Shown here piece after piece: positions 12,201 through 33,414 of a stretch of DNA of 64,000 nucleotides. This DNA comes from Ciona intestinalis (lineage: Eukaryota > Chordata > Ascidiacea > Phlebobranchia > Cionidae): positions 1,601,703 through 1,665,702 of the forward strand of contig NC_020176.2 in assembly GCF_000224145.3 (NCBI RefSeq), written 5' to 3'. The position numbers and the translations under genes are program-made. The stretch's first letter is position 1; every line of letters starts with the position of its first letter. The notes under the pieces were generated by a model. It was not told the DNA's origin and did not search any database. It was given only the letters and a program-made list of their open reading frames with translations.

Positions 12201-13280
12201 ATTAGAGTTTCTGGGCAGTGCCATGGGTGGTTAGCCAATCGCCTTTAGCCCAGAAAAGTAGGAGGCTGCAACCATTGTGGACGTGTCACTTTATATGTTC
12301 CTTGGCAAGACATGGAACGCAAATTTTGCACCAACACAGACACAGTGGGCTTGGGTATGGGTTTTCCAAATTTTAACCCACAAATTGACATATTTAGACA
12401 GGTAAATGTAAGCAGCAAAGCAGGCATGTGGTGTATAAAACAGAACATCTGTGTAGCACACATGACGACTGTTGTTGCTCGGGCACACAAGGGTAAATAA
12501 GTAAAGCATCAAGTATGTTGATTCTTGTTTAAACAGAATATAATAGCTTCATAGGTCACCCACTAACTTCAAGAGCTCAGGAACACTAGTAGTTTTGTTT
12601 TTGTTGTATACATGTTTGTATATTTTATTTGTTTTAATATATCTTGCATTTTAATGGTTCCTATCTTCTTCAACCAGAAATTTCAAAGTTAAATGCCAAA
12701 TACACTTTTATTTAAATTAAAAATGTTTAGATAGTAAACATCGTTTGCCAAAAAATCTCTTTCAATTGAATACATATTGTACCAACCATGGCAGATACTG
12801 AAATAAGAACACTTCTATTCTACCTGGTAAGTGCCGCAATCAAACTCTTATACCCCAAGACAATTGTCACCAGATGTTAAAGCCTGTCACTTTGCCAGAA
12901 ATATATTAGGAAGATCTTACTTACCAGAAGATTCTTTAGTCCGCATAGCTCCCCTTTGAACACCTCTTCCTGGTGCAGCTATCGAAGCTGGTTCACCATG
13001 GATGCCAGGTCTTGGTGCAACCTTTGCTTCAGCTCCTACTGTACGGGGGGGTGGCGGTCTTGAACCATCACCACCTGATAAGAGTAGTACAATTAAACTT
13101 CTAGGATCAGTTTTTACAATACTAGTTGGCCTAGTCATAAATCATGTATATAGGCAACTTCAGAAGTAAAAAAAAGTACTAACATCATTAAAGCTATTTA
13201 TTCAAAACTTCACCTTCAGGTGGTGGAACGCGTCCCCTTCCTCTTGCTCGACCTCTGGCACGAGATTGTTTCTCCTCCAT
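1956..13280 (-). CDS. Piwil: Piwi-family Argonaute (C-terminus missing)
   Basis: Piwi proteins bind piRNAs and silence transposons in the germline. Coding exons in transcript order: 13214-13280, 12925-13074, 10348-10485, 9977-10058, 9523-9655, 9079-9203, 8543-8711, 7580-7701 (or its copy 5897-6018), 5065-5173, 4610-4747, 4107-4210, 3601-3709, 3089-3238, 2733-2849, 2333-2419 and 1956-2069. All junctions keep frame with GT/AG sites, giving 638 codons. Order: RG-rich N-terminus (about 1-75), N domain and linker (80-230), PAZ (about 285-400), linker, then MID (about 535-638). Diagnostic strings are [24 protein letters not shown] and [12 protein letters not shown]. The translation stops just before the expected first catalytic Asp of the PIWI domain, so slicer status cannot be judged. 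Family identity is very secure; assignment to PIWIL1 or PIWIL2 is not. Confidence 0.95.
4466..4580 (-). mobile_element. SINE fragment (5' part, reversed)
   Basis: Read on the minus strand, this intronic stretch has the tRNA-like head (GGTTAGCGCCTGCCTG), a degenerate B box (GGGTTCAAGGCTC) and the downstream GAGCAAGACACTTAA block of the SINE found complete at 47643-47947. Confidence 0.75.
4610..6018 (-). other. Piwil: Piwi PAZ-domain exons
   Basis: Exons 5897-6018, 5065-5173 and 4610-4747 encode the PAZ region, which holds the 2'-O-methylated 3' end of the piRNA. The peptide includes [20 protein letters not shown], then [14 protein letters not shown] and [10 protein letters not shown], the usual Piwi-clade PAZ landmarks in the usual order. 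The exon at 5897-6018 also exists as 7580-7701. Confidence 0.9.
5897..7042 (-). other. Piwil: Redundant Piwi exon copies (haplotype A)
   Basis: Copy A holds exon 5897-6018, exon 6411-6579 and a truncated exon 6947-7042 that runs into the gap. The same exons in copy B are 7580-7701, 8543-8711 and 9079-9203. Splicing both sets in series would duplicate part of the linker and break frame, since the 122-nt exon ends two bases into a codon while the first copied exon begins in phase 0. Only one set belongs in the mRNA. Confidence 0.8.
7043..7092. other. Assembly gap (50 N)
   Basis: A round 50-base N run, likely a fixed-size placeholder, separates the two haplotype-like copies of the Piwi segment. 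Confidence 0.95.
8025..8487. mobile_element. Non-autonomous hAT-type element
   Basis: The 463 bp insertion starts CCGCGGTTCCCAAAGT and ends AAGTTTGGGAACCACTG, imperfect terminal inverted repeats of the GGTTCCCAAA type seen in hAT transposons. It is flanked by an exact 8-bp direct repeat AGCTAGAA (8017-8024 and 8488-8495). Copy A shows the empty site with a single AGCTAGAA near 6357. Subterminal GCGCCG motifs recur at both ends. There is no transposase reading frame, so it needs a transposase from elsewhere. It sits in a Piwi intron. Confidence 0.9.
9720..9845. mobile_element. Degenerate SINE remnant
   Basis: AAGTGTCTTGCCCTTGACGA followed by ACACATACGCC matches the central SINE block (GGCGTATGTGTCCTTGAGCA on the other strand). 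The tRNA-like head is decayed. It lies in a Piwi intron. Confidence 0.45.
10805..10953. repeat. Local tandem duplications in Piwi intron
   Basis: ACTGAGATATTCTTCAT occurs twice within about 55 bases. It is followed by two adjacent copies of a 42-44-nt unit (10868-10909 and 10910-10953) starting AACAATCTTCC and ending GCATGAATTC, differing by a few bases. This looks like replication slippage, with no sign of function. Confidence 0.8.
11060..11890. other. CpG-rich block inside a Piwi intron
   Basis: This part of the intron between 10485 and 12925 is visibly richer in CpG than its flanks, for example GCACGTTTT, CGGTCGGGTC, GGTCGCGCGT and GCCCGGCCGACG. No exon, terminal inverted repeat or target duplication could be defined. 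It could be an internal regulatory region that escapes methylation, or a recent insertion. Confidence 0.4.
12240..12500. mobile_element. Degenerate SINE-like segment
   Basis: The stretch contains GCTGCAACCATTGTGG and later GTGTATAAAACAGAACATCTGTG...ATGACGACTGTTG. These resemble the middle (GCTGCTACATTGTGG) and tail (AACAGAACACCCGTGTTATAACGACTG) of the intronic SINE family. Short open frames here are by-products of the repeat. Confidence 0.5.
12925..13280 (-). other. Piwil: Piwi N-terminal RG-rich exons
   Basis: The first two coding exons are 13214-13280 and 12925-13074. The start ATG (13278-13280) opens [22 protein letters not shown] and GR dipeptides cluster in residues 7-17, with more arginines and a PPPP run in the second exon. 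In Piwi proteins such arginines are symmetrically dimethylated and bind Tudor-domain partners; that function is inferred here from composition and position. Confidence 0.85.
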
Positions 13281-14100
13281 GCTGTGATCAAAGTGGATTC
13301 TTCAAGTATGATGCTTTATGACGTAACTCTTCAAAGTTTACCTGTTAATAGAATAAAAAAGATAAAATACTAAGCAAAGTTTGGGGTACGGTTTAGCGTT
13401 TAGTGGATTAATAGACACTAATGAAAAATCCTCTGGTCTGTTGCATATTGGGCTGGTGAGAAGCTTAGTAAAAAATGGTTATTGGTAAGAGAGGTTTACT
13501 AGTACCTACGGCTACATAGAAGCACCAAATTCTTAATGACCGCCAAATCGACATAAGGAAAGTTAAAACAAATATTCAAATAAAATAAAAACGGGAAGAC
13601 CTATCAGTATTTTTAATTTTTATGACCGTAATCTACCAATTCTGTTCTGCTATATAGGTCTGGTTTATAGTTACTGGCAAAAACATATTAAATAGTCCGC
13701 CCACTTTTTGAAAACATGGTTGCATTTAAATACGTGTTTAAACGTAACAGAACTACAGAATTCACAATTAAACCAACTTGACAAAAGACGCAGTAATGAT
13801 AACATATATTTAATACACGCGTAACATTTATGCAGGAGACACGTTGTGCATAACCCATCACCGCATTGTGCCTTCTTGCCACGAGGGTTAACTATACAAC
13901 GTTAATAAAAAAATATAAACCAACTGTCAAGTAAACAAATGTCACCCTTTCTATTTTAAAGCAATATTTTAACTTCTCACCATAAACTAAATATAAAACC
14001 TAAAATATAACTCGTGATTAATTAGGATACAAAATTAAAAATACACAACGCACTCACCTCTTCAATCTCTGATTTCGAAATGGTACGAAAATGCGCGAGA
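13281..14100 (-). other. Piwil: Piwi 5' UTR exons
   Basis: A CAG acceptor just upstream of 13341 opens a 61-nt UTR stretch contiguous with the start codon. A matching donor (GTGAGTG after 14058) ends an upstream non-coding exon that begins near 14090-14100, at an unknown point. The intron between them (13342-14057) shows nothing else recognisable. Transcription therefore probably starts just right of 14090. Confidence 0.6.
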
Positions 14101-14110
14101 ACTTGACCTA

Positions 14111-14118
14111 TGACGTCA
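14111..14118. promoter_or_regulatory. CRE-like TGACGTCA near Piwi 5' end
   Basis: A perfect palindromic cAMP-response element lies about 15-50 bp upstream of the inferred first Piwi exon. ATF/CREB-family factors bind this sequence. Position and perfection make it a reasonable promoter element, but the same 8-mer also occurs at 1817, 25061 (inside DYRK coding sequence) and 33799, so chance is possible. Confidence 0.4.
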
Positions 14119-15323
14119 TATTCAACATGTCAGCGGGATTTGGTTTTTGGACTTTTTTACATAAATATATTAGATTTAAAATTGAAACAAAATTTTACTT
14201 AAGCAATCTATAATGTGGTATATTTAAATGTGATTAACTTTATTTGAAAATGTGTAAAGAGAAAGTAATTTTTTCTGCTATTTAAATTCGCGCCCGCTTT
14301 AAATATTATATATATACAATATTCACAACTATTCAAGTAATATTAGGGGGTTTTAAAACCACAGCGTTTGGAATTCCCTGTTTGTTAGCATAATCATAAA
14401 AGATTCCTAAGCGATTTATTAAAAATCTGTTTTTTTCAAAATAGGCAATATAACTATAGATATCTATATTTAGGTACCTATGATATAACTAACACATCAC
14501 TAAACTGATACATTTTTAGCAAACATGGTGCATTTATACACAACTTTACTCTATACTAATTACAACATCTATGATTTTGTACATAACACATAAATAACGT
14601 ATTTTCTATTTAAACACCTTATGCTCGCTGTTAGTATTAACATGGGTCTCTTAAACAACACATAACATTTTTCTAAAGATTGTATTTAAGAGCAATACAA
14701 CGCTTAAGTAAAGGATAGCTGTATAAACAAAAGTGTTAGTGATATACAACATCTAAAAATATTTTCTTTATTACAAAAAAAGAGTTGTTCATTTAAAATT
14801 AACCCAGTTTGTGTGTTGTATATTGCACGCATCAACTACTTGGTTCAAATTTTGGATGTCGCTTTGTTAGTAGGTAAACGTGAGTTTATGTTATATATTC
14901 TGCACAACAAAAATAAATCTTTTGGGGCGGAATAAAAAGCAATGTAAAATACAGAGGGGTGCAGATAAAAAAATTTACAGAACTAATTGGCAATAACTAT
15001 CCTAAATAAAACACTGAAGAATCGCAGTACGTAATCTCGTATTCAGTAAGGAAAATTAGAACAATAAGACGTACAAAAGTAGTAAGCTAGGTCTGGCACT
15101 TTCAAAATGGCTGCTGGAAGAAAATAAACAACAATTGTATGTTCTTGGCACAAGCACAGGCTGCAGTTATTAAATAGACTAAATAAATGAATATACAGGT
15201 TTGAGCCATACAGATGAATGGGCTGGAAGCTAATGAAACATCATTTCGGAAGTTTAATAAATATTTAAAGTTAGCGGCATTTGAAAAGGCATTTCAGTAG
15301 TTTAAACTGGGATTCCAACAAAC
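14119..15323. other. Interval between Piwi and DYRK
   Basis: AT-rich spacer between the presumed Piwi promoter and the DYRK 3' UTR, with no recognised exon or repeat. Its right part is likely DYRK 3' flank, its left part Piwi upstream sequence. The two genes are head-to-tail on the minus strand. Confidence 0.5.
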
Positions 15324-15329
15324 TTTATT
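15324..15329 (-). terminator. Candidate polyadenylation signal for DYRK
   Basis: TTTATT on the plus strand reads AATAAA on the coding strand, about 355 nt past the DYRK stop codon. Other A-rich matches occur in this AT-rich DNA, so the choice is tentative. Confidence 0.3.
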
Positions 15330-15682
15330 TTTGTTATTTTAATAAATTTATAGTTCTTGCAGCTCTGGTCAAAAATCAGCTGTGTGAATATGGCTGTTTC
15401 ACATAAATAGCTGTAAGGAATAGGTAATAGTTGAAGGTATTGCCCAAGATACATCAGTCACAAAGTTCAATTCACGCTTTTCTCTTCTACTTGTGTGATT
15501 AGGTTATACTAAGCATTATTGTGTCGTGATTTCAGGTCTTCCTGCTTTAATTCTATGATCTTCTTACCATATTCTAAGAGACATGATAGCTATGTAAAAG
15601 GTGGCTCTATTACACCACTTCAATACAACCACCCAATTTTAAAGGAATTTTTTAAAAAGTAACATTTTAATTGAGGAGATCA

Positions 15683-26959
<11,277 letters not shown>

Positions 26960-27835
26960 TCAAACCTAACCCGTCTGTAATAAACATGTTTATAAATACT
27001 GTTTTGTGAGTTTGGCAGCAACGATTTTATTTATTTTCTTTAAGTAATTTTAACCCGCAACGACTGTCGTTTTGCTGCTAATTTCCCTTTCTTCGTTGTT
27101 TTAATTAATCTCACCCATTTAAGGAGATAAATAAAATGCTATATATGTTTTAGTATTCCTTAAGATATTTCTCACAAAAAAAACTAAAGAATTCAAAACC
27201 GTGTTTGTGCCTGACATGCTTGTATGTCTACAATTCAACATTGTGTTAACACAGAAACAAAAATCCACACAAGGCAAAAATATGGTTAAATACAACAACA
27301 CAAATCGTTCAGTTTAAGCATCCAACACGTAGTGTTTTCTAATATAACCTCTGCCTTTGCTACTTTATACACTGTTTATATACACGTGAACGCTGTAAAC
27401 TGATAAAGTTTTAAGATGCGACAGATCAGCAGTAAAACAAGTCCAGACCATAAGCAATCGAAATGTCCGAACTAGACATCGTAAAGTTGTCGTTTACATG
27501 TTTATATCTTTGTTAAAAAACATAAAATGCATCATTAGTTTATTGCCCATGTGTTGTTTACTATGTAGACCGGTGAAACTTGTTGGTTTCGAATAATGCT
27601 GTCTTATGTTATGTACCATATAAGCAAATGCTAAAATAGCTTTACACGAATGCCTATAGTTCACGTTTTCATTCTCCTTTATCGTCTTTTAATGATAAAC
27701 TAAGAATATTTACAGAATTTAAAAATCGTATCCTCACGACTGTATAGCGTTGTTATTAATTGTTAAACACGCGATTAGGAAATACTAGATTATGTGCTAA
27801 GCTGCTAACGGTATCTATCCTACCCCGTAGTACTA

Positions 27836-28032
27836 TATAGTAGGGTGGGGGAATATGGGACACCTTTTTATTCTAATTTCTCCTCATATTTGGTAGTAAA
27901 CAAAAAACATTCAATAAATTACAAAAACGTATCCCCACGACTTTCTTAGGCTGTTGTTAGTTGTTTAAAACACGATCAGGATATTTAGATATTATGTGTT
28001 AAAGGTGTCCCGTCTTACCCCACCCTACTATA
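27836..28032. mobile_element. GGGTGGGG-type MITE
   Basis: Ends TATAGTAGGGTGGGGGAATA and CTTACCCCACCCTACTATA. The core is in reverse orientation (CTCCTCATATTTGGTAGTAA, GTATCCCCACGACTTTC, GTTTAAAACACGATCAGG). A second, decayed reverse-orientation copy abuts it on the left (about 27660-27835). Confidence 0.85.
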
Positions 28033-28320
28033 CATTAAATTATCCCCTGACCTGAACACTCATGCTGACTCTCCCACCCTAAACCATACGAATTCCAACA
28101 CATTAAATCTATCAACGAAGATTCCTGGGTGTTCAGAAAAACACAATCTAGTTGTCGGCGAAAATTCGGCGCCGGCGGGTGGCCCATACGTCACAATGCC
28201 CTCTTTCTTACGTCATGGTTTATTACGTAGACCACGCGGGCGGCGTAATTAGCGACTGACAAATGTAGTTGAAATATCGAACAATCGAATCCCTTATCTT
28301 TAGTGACTAAAACCGCAAGA

Positions 28321-28396
28321 AAATTTCCATCAAGTATTGACAGTCTGTCTTACTTAAGTTAAGTCTCACTTAACTTTCACTTTATGATGGAAATTT
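28321..28396. repeat. Bipartite inverted repeat
   Basis: The outer arms AAATTTCCATCA (28321-28332) and TGATGGAAATTT (28385-28396) are perfect complements. Near the centre AAGTTAAGT (28356-28364) pairs with ACTTAACTT (28368-28376) around CTC. The 76-nt palindrome-like structure lies in non-coding DNA 1.4 kb upstream of the DYRK start. Confidence 0.7.
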
Positions 28397-30426
28397 ACTC
28401 CTGTCTCTCCAACGCCGTTACCGAGAAATTAAGATCGTTCAGTCGCAGACAAACCCGCAAGAGTTATTGGATTCAAGCCAGATGAGAAGCATTACGTCTA
28501 AAACGTGATTATAACGGCAAATTTATAAAGAAAATTGCGTATATTGGTATAACGTATCGTTTTAGAAGTTAACGCATTTCGTTTGCAAAACTTTTATTTG
28601 ATTAATTTAAATCTTCGTTTAACCGTCCCTTGTTGCACTGCAACACATTCTCTTATCTACAGTCAGACATAAAGCAATATCTCAGTTTCTAAATCTTCTT
28701 AAAGTACATTTAGTTTCAACCACCCTGACCCATCTAGCACTGGGCCAAGTCATGTCGACCGGCGTGTTTAAATCCCTGTCAAAACTTTAATATTTGAACA
28801 GACGATCACACTGGAATTGGAACTAAGCGCATGCTGTCTATTGAACCATTGTTATACTCAAACAAGCCACCCCCCCCTTTCGACTGTCCTGTATAAGGCG
28901 TGTTAGGATTCAAGTATTTACAGACATAAAGAAAACTTGTTCCCATTAAACACCTGCAAATCTTAGCGTATTTATCATTGATACGACAAACACACCGGAG
29001 TTAATCTTCTATAAAAAACGTTTGAAAGTCAAATGTTGACCATTCAATTTCATTAACTTTTCTGAAATTTAAACTATGCGAAGTTTACTGACACTTCGGG
29101 CTTTTAAAGTCAACTAAGTCGTAACTTAGACAACAGGCATGACTTTCGTATTCAAGTCGTTTATCTTAATAAAATGCTACACAAACTATCTTTTAGAATT
29201 GAGATACTTGATAGTACGCCGGCTTGATTAGCGAATAAATAAAACTCCTTAATGCGTGCCAGCAAATTGGAATAAAAGCTTTGCAATGTATTAGAGGTTT
29301 CGTGGTTCGATGCTTAAACATGTTTAAAACACCCATCGTGCCAGTACAGCGGTGAAATCAATTAGGTTTGGATTCTAAACTTAATAAATTCAGTTGTATT
29401 TACACAGCCATATCTCCCTCAGTACAGGATAAGACTTGTACACGAAATCCACTTGGTTTAAATGCAATTTATATCAAGATTCACGACTAAAAGCCGAAAC
29501 CGTGTTTGATTGATTTACAAGTGATACGCATGTCTTACAACGTTGATTTTATCACATTTTATAACAAACTGGGTTCATAAATTCTACACAATAAAAATAA
29601 GCATTGGTCTTATTTAAACTTTGTGACCTACCCTACCAATTATACGGAATTTGGCAAAGAATTGTGTTTACAGAAAAACGTTTAATTATTTACTAATTAT
29701 AACAATTTAACCGTAACTTTATCTAAACCGTTGCACTTGTAAATATAAATATTTGTGCATCCTTGTAGTCAAACTTTCACCCCACAATTAGAAGAACATG
29801 GTAAATACATTGATTTAGGGCCGGGATTTCCAAACCGTCGTTAATTTATCTTGGTTTACCAGAAATCAAACCAAATGATAGTAAACGAAGTAGGGCGTAA
29901 AGTATTTAATTATTTGTGGCTTTTATTGTTTATTGTAAGTTGTTTTCTACTTTAAGATTACGACATTTTCAAAGTGTTTGTAAGCGACAAAGTATCCCGT
30001 TTTATAACTAATGGTTAAGCCAGTATTATATTGATACGCGCACATTTATGTTTTACTTCAGCCTAGCTGTCAATCAAAACTGTTTAAAATTAAATTTTAG
30101 TAAACCATGCTCCATGCTGCCACCTTGCGACTAATTTTAACGCTAATAAATCTAATAAATCTGTGTGGTTTTGCATTTATAAAGCGTCAACCAATTTTTT
30201 GGAACTTACATAAAAGTTTGAGTGTACTTGAATATAATATAAGTTTTAAATAAATACCAGAGTCAAAACAAAGGTATTTGCATGGTGGTCGATTCCGTTT
30301 AATGCATTGAGTATAAGACCATGCGATTATACCTTCAAAGCATTTGAAAGTAATGGGGGCCACACAGGGACGCTACGGTATAACTTCGTACAAGGTAAAA
30401 GGCTCCAAGTTAATATTTATATTTAC

Positions 30427-30523
30427 CTGATGTTTGTCGGATTCTTTCAACGGTTGAAGTGCAGGTAATATGTTGCTCTTCTTTTCCCTGCGGTGACGTT
30501 CTGTCTTCTTGTAGTTCGCATGA
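30427..30523 (-). CDS. Dyrk2: Candidate alternative 5' exon of DYRK
   Basis: On the minus strand a TTTTACCCAG acceptor precedes 97 nt ended by a GTAAAT donor (30426-30425). One frame is open throughout and reads SCELQEDRTSPQGKEEQ then HITCTSTVERIRQTS with one base left over. Spliced to the first annotated exon it meets a stop. Spliced to exon 21887-22050, which begins in the same phase, it joins in frame just before the DYRK-homology box. It may otherwise be a 5' UTR exon. No upstream start exon was found. Confidence 0.4.
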
Positions 30524-30618
30524 CTGGGTAAAACAATTGTATCTTATATTATGGTGACGTCGAAGAATTAAAAACAATAGAAAACAATACGAGTTTAAAA
30601 CGCTAGAGTACTGTGGCC

Positions 30619-30792
30619 AACAGTAAAATGGGGAAGATGGAACACCCTTATCACATAATATCCAAACACCTTGACCGTGTTTTTAACAATTAACAACGGT
30701 TTATAGAAATCGTGATGATACGGTTTTATAATTCTTTAAATGCCTTTTGTTTACCACCAAATGGTGTCCCATCTTCCCCACCCTATTATATA
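30619..30792. mobile_element. GGGTGGGG-type MITE, left end eroded
   Basis: Left end AACAGTAAAATGGGGAAGAT, right end CATCTTCCCCACCCTATTAT. Core in forward orientation (CTTGACCGTGTTTTTAACAA, ACCACCAAATGG). Confidence 0.75.
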
Positions 30793-31134
30793 TCATACCA
30801 AAGTAAATATGCAATATCCAGTATATATGATTATGTGTGCGTTAAAGGACAAGTATATCATATGTAACTTTGTGGTGGCTGTTTGTTTTTGTTGGACAAT
30901 CCATAAGTAACCACTGGGCTGGAGCAATATAAGCATTGAATATCCAAGGTCTAAATACGCTAAGAAACGTCAACATTAAACTAGAGAGCGACACTTTTAC
31001 AGTATATACACGTCAGATATACTTACTTTTTCTCGGTTGTTTTAAACGAGAATGAATTCATGGTAATCGTATCCAATGCTTCAGTGATCCTAATATTTCA
31101 TAACTACACCTGTGATTGTCTGCCCTAGAAGTAA

Positions 31135-31300
31135 CGAGGTAGGACGATAAGTTTCGTAAAGTAAACAATGAATATTTACAGAATTATATAACCGTGTACT
31201 TACCAATCTAAAATAGCGTTTTAGTTGTTCAAAACACAATGATGAAATATAGTACATTGTGTGTTAACGGTATCCATCTTACCCTACACCCTATTATATC
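31135..31300. mobile_element. Diverged MITE
   Basis: GTTCAAAACACAATGATGAA followed by GGTATCCATCTTACCCTACA is the recognisable right half of a reverse-orientation member. The left end (ACGAGGTAGGACGATAAG) is barely detectable. Confidence 0.45.
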
Positions 31301-31432
31301 TCTCCGAATAGGATAACGAAGGCCATATATAATTAAAGCAACAAATACACTACAGTTTACACGTCTATGCGGTTACTGCAATACCAACAATATATGTAAA
31401 CTACTGTATCTGTTGTAACTGTTGCGACATAT

Positions 31433-31626
31433 TGAGTAGGGTGGGGGGAATGGGACACCTTTAGCACATAATATCCACACATCCTGATCGTGTTTTATAT
31501 ACTTAACATCGGTATATGGGAGTCGTGAAGATAAGGTTCATAATTCTTTAAATTTTATATGCTTTCCACCAAATTGGACGAGAAAATAGAATGAAAAGGT
31601 GTCCCATCTCCCCCCACCCTACTATA
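31433..31626. mobile_element. GGGTGGGG-type MITE
   Basis: Ends TGAGTAGGGTGGGGGGAATG and CTCCCCCCACCCTACTATA, with GGGACACC and GGTGTCCC inside. Forward-orientation core (CATCCTGATCGTGTTTTATA, TTGGACGAGAAAATAG). Confidence 0.85.
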
Positions 31627-31801
31627 CTACTAACAAATCAAATACATTGCGTTCATCCATTACGCGATACAACTTCGTACTTTAAACTCTTGCCTTAGTA
31701 CATACGTCACACGGGTTATTTAATTAACCACACGTCTCATAACTTATGTGTTAACCTGCTGCTTGCTTTAAGTTTAAACTGAACGGTTGCCGAACATATA
31801 T

Positions 31802-31941
31802 TACTGTGGGGTAAGATGAACCCTTAACAAAAAATATTCATATTTCCTATAGAGTAACGGAGCTATGCGGTTATACAATGAAAATGTTTACTACGAAATG
31901 GGACGGTAGAAACCTGTTCATTTTACCCCAACCTACTATAG
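31802..31941. mobile_element. Short MITE
   Basis: A 140-bp member with ends TACTGTGGGGTAAGATG and CATTTTACCCCAACCTACTA. The core is shortened (AAATGTTTACTACGAAATGG). Confidence 0.7.
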
Positions 31942-31967
31942 CTACGTTATATATTAACACACGTTAG

Positions 31968-32099
31968 TATAGTAGGGTAGGGGAATATGGGACACATTCA
32001 AAGAACTGCATCCTCACGATTTCCATAGACTATTGGTTTGTTTAAAAAACGATCAGGTTATTTAAATATCATGCGTGTCCCCTCCCCGGCCCTACTATA
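31968..32099. mobile_element. Short MITE
   Basis: A 132-bp member with ends TATAGTAGGGTAGGGGAATA and TCCCCGGCCCTACTATA. Reverse-orientation core (CATCCTCACGATTTCCATAG, AAACGATCAGG). Confidence 0.75.
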
Positions 32100-33220
32100 T
32101 TATATTGTTACATATGCTAAACGCCAACAATGTCTAAAGTCTAAGTTTTGCGTAATACACTTCGTAACTAACCTAGCTATTTAAACTTAAACATATAACG
32201 AACAGAAGTATACGCTATAGTTCAATAACAGTATAGCGTTGATATCTAAGTATCTATACAGCCTTCGCTGTTGCGCTCTGTGGTCTGCACATTGTAAAAC
32301 TAACTTCATAAGCTTACCAACCATTTCATCCTAAACATCGTGAAACAAATAACAATGTTTTGCTAAATAGAAGTCATTACTTGCAGTAATGTTAAGTAGA
32401 CTGCCAACTATAGATTGTAAACGCTGTCAAACTGCCAAAGACCTGACCCTAGTTTCGTTAAACACTTTCTAAACATTAAGAAACATTATCCAGTTATTAT
32501 TTGTGGCGGGAGGTCCACATTTTGACCCAAATAGATGAAAACATCTCTTCTTCAATGTAAGGTTGGAAGGTGGAGAGTTAAACAATACATTCGTGCCACC
32601 TCTTTCGCCCATTGGGAAACACACAAAGCAAAGGGAACGAGCGACTCGGCTAATCTTACATTCCGACTTCTGTTTAATGATTATTATACCAATCAGCGTA
32701 AAACGACACCTCGCCAAACAAACTGACAAGCCTGCGGTATCCCCAACAAAGCGACGCTACATATATGATGTCTATGATTACATCTTCCGACGAAATTTGG
32801 TCACCTTCAGATAGAGGAATACACAATTGTGACGTATAGATCAGTTATGACAAAGTCGCATTATGACCGCACAGTAAAACCACATAATGGGCACGTGTAG
32901 CACTTTTAACCGCGTATTAAACTTAAAATCAAGTGACATTCTATTCTTTACTGTAAAGGTTATTACGATACGTACATATGACTTTTCATTTCCAACTACA
33001 TATTACACATAGAGCGACATTTTCAGCGCCGACTTAAACGACTTACACACGTATAAGTTATTCGTATAAAAAACCACAATGCCAAAGCATCATATCAACA
33101 TGCACTGTATAATGCTGACTAATTAAAAAGTATATCTTATGTATTGACATCATTTTGTTGCCCAAAACAAAATGGGACATAATTTAGATATACCGTTAAT
33201 ATTAAAGTATGGATCAAATA

Positions 33221-33414
33221 TATAGTAGTGTGGGGAATGATGAGACACCGTTTCGTTTTTCTCGTCCCATTTAGTAGTAAAAAAGAACATTCAAAGAATT
33301 ATAAAACCGTATCCCCACGACTTCCATAAACCGTTGTTAATTGTTTAAAACACGATCATGATATTTTGATATTATGTGATGCTAAAGGTGTCCCGTCTTC
33401 CACTATCTTACTGT
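33221..33414. mobile_element. GGGTGGGG-type MITE
   Basis: Ends TATAGTAGTGTGGGGAATGA and CTTCCACTATCTTACTGTA. Reverse-orientation core (CTCGTCCCATTTAGTAGTAA, CGTATCCCCACGACTTCC, TTTAAAACACGATCATG). Confidence 0.8.

Noticed and set aside
12245..12512. Overlapping open frames of 62-81 codons on both strands.
   Set aside because: They fall in a degenerate SINE-like segment and overlap each other in different frames.
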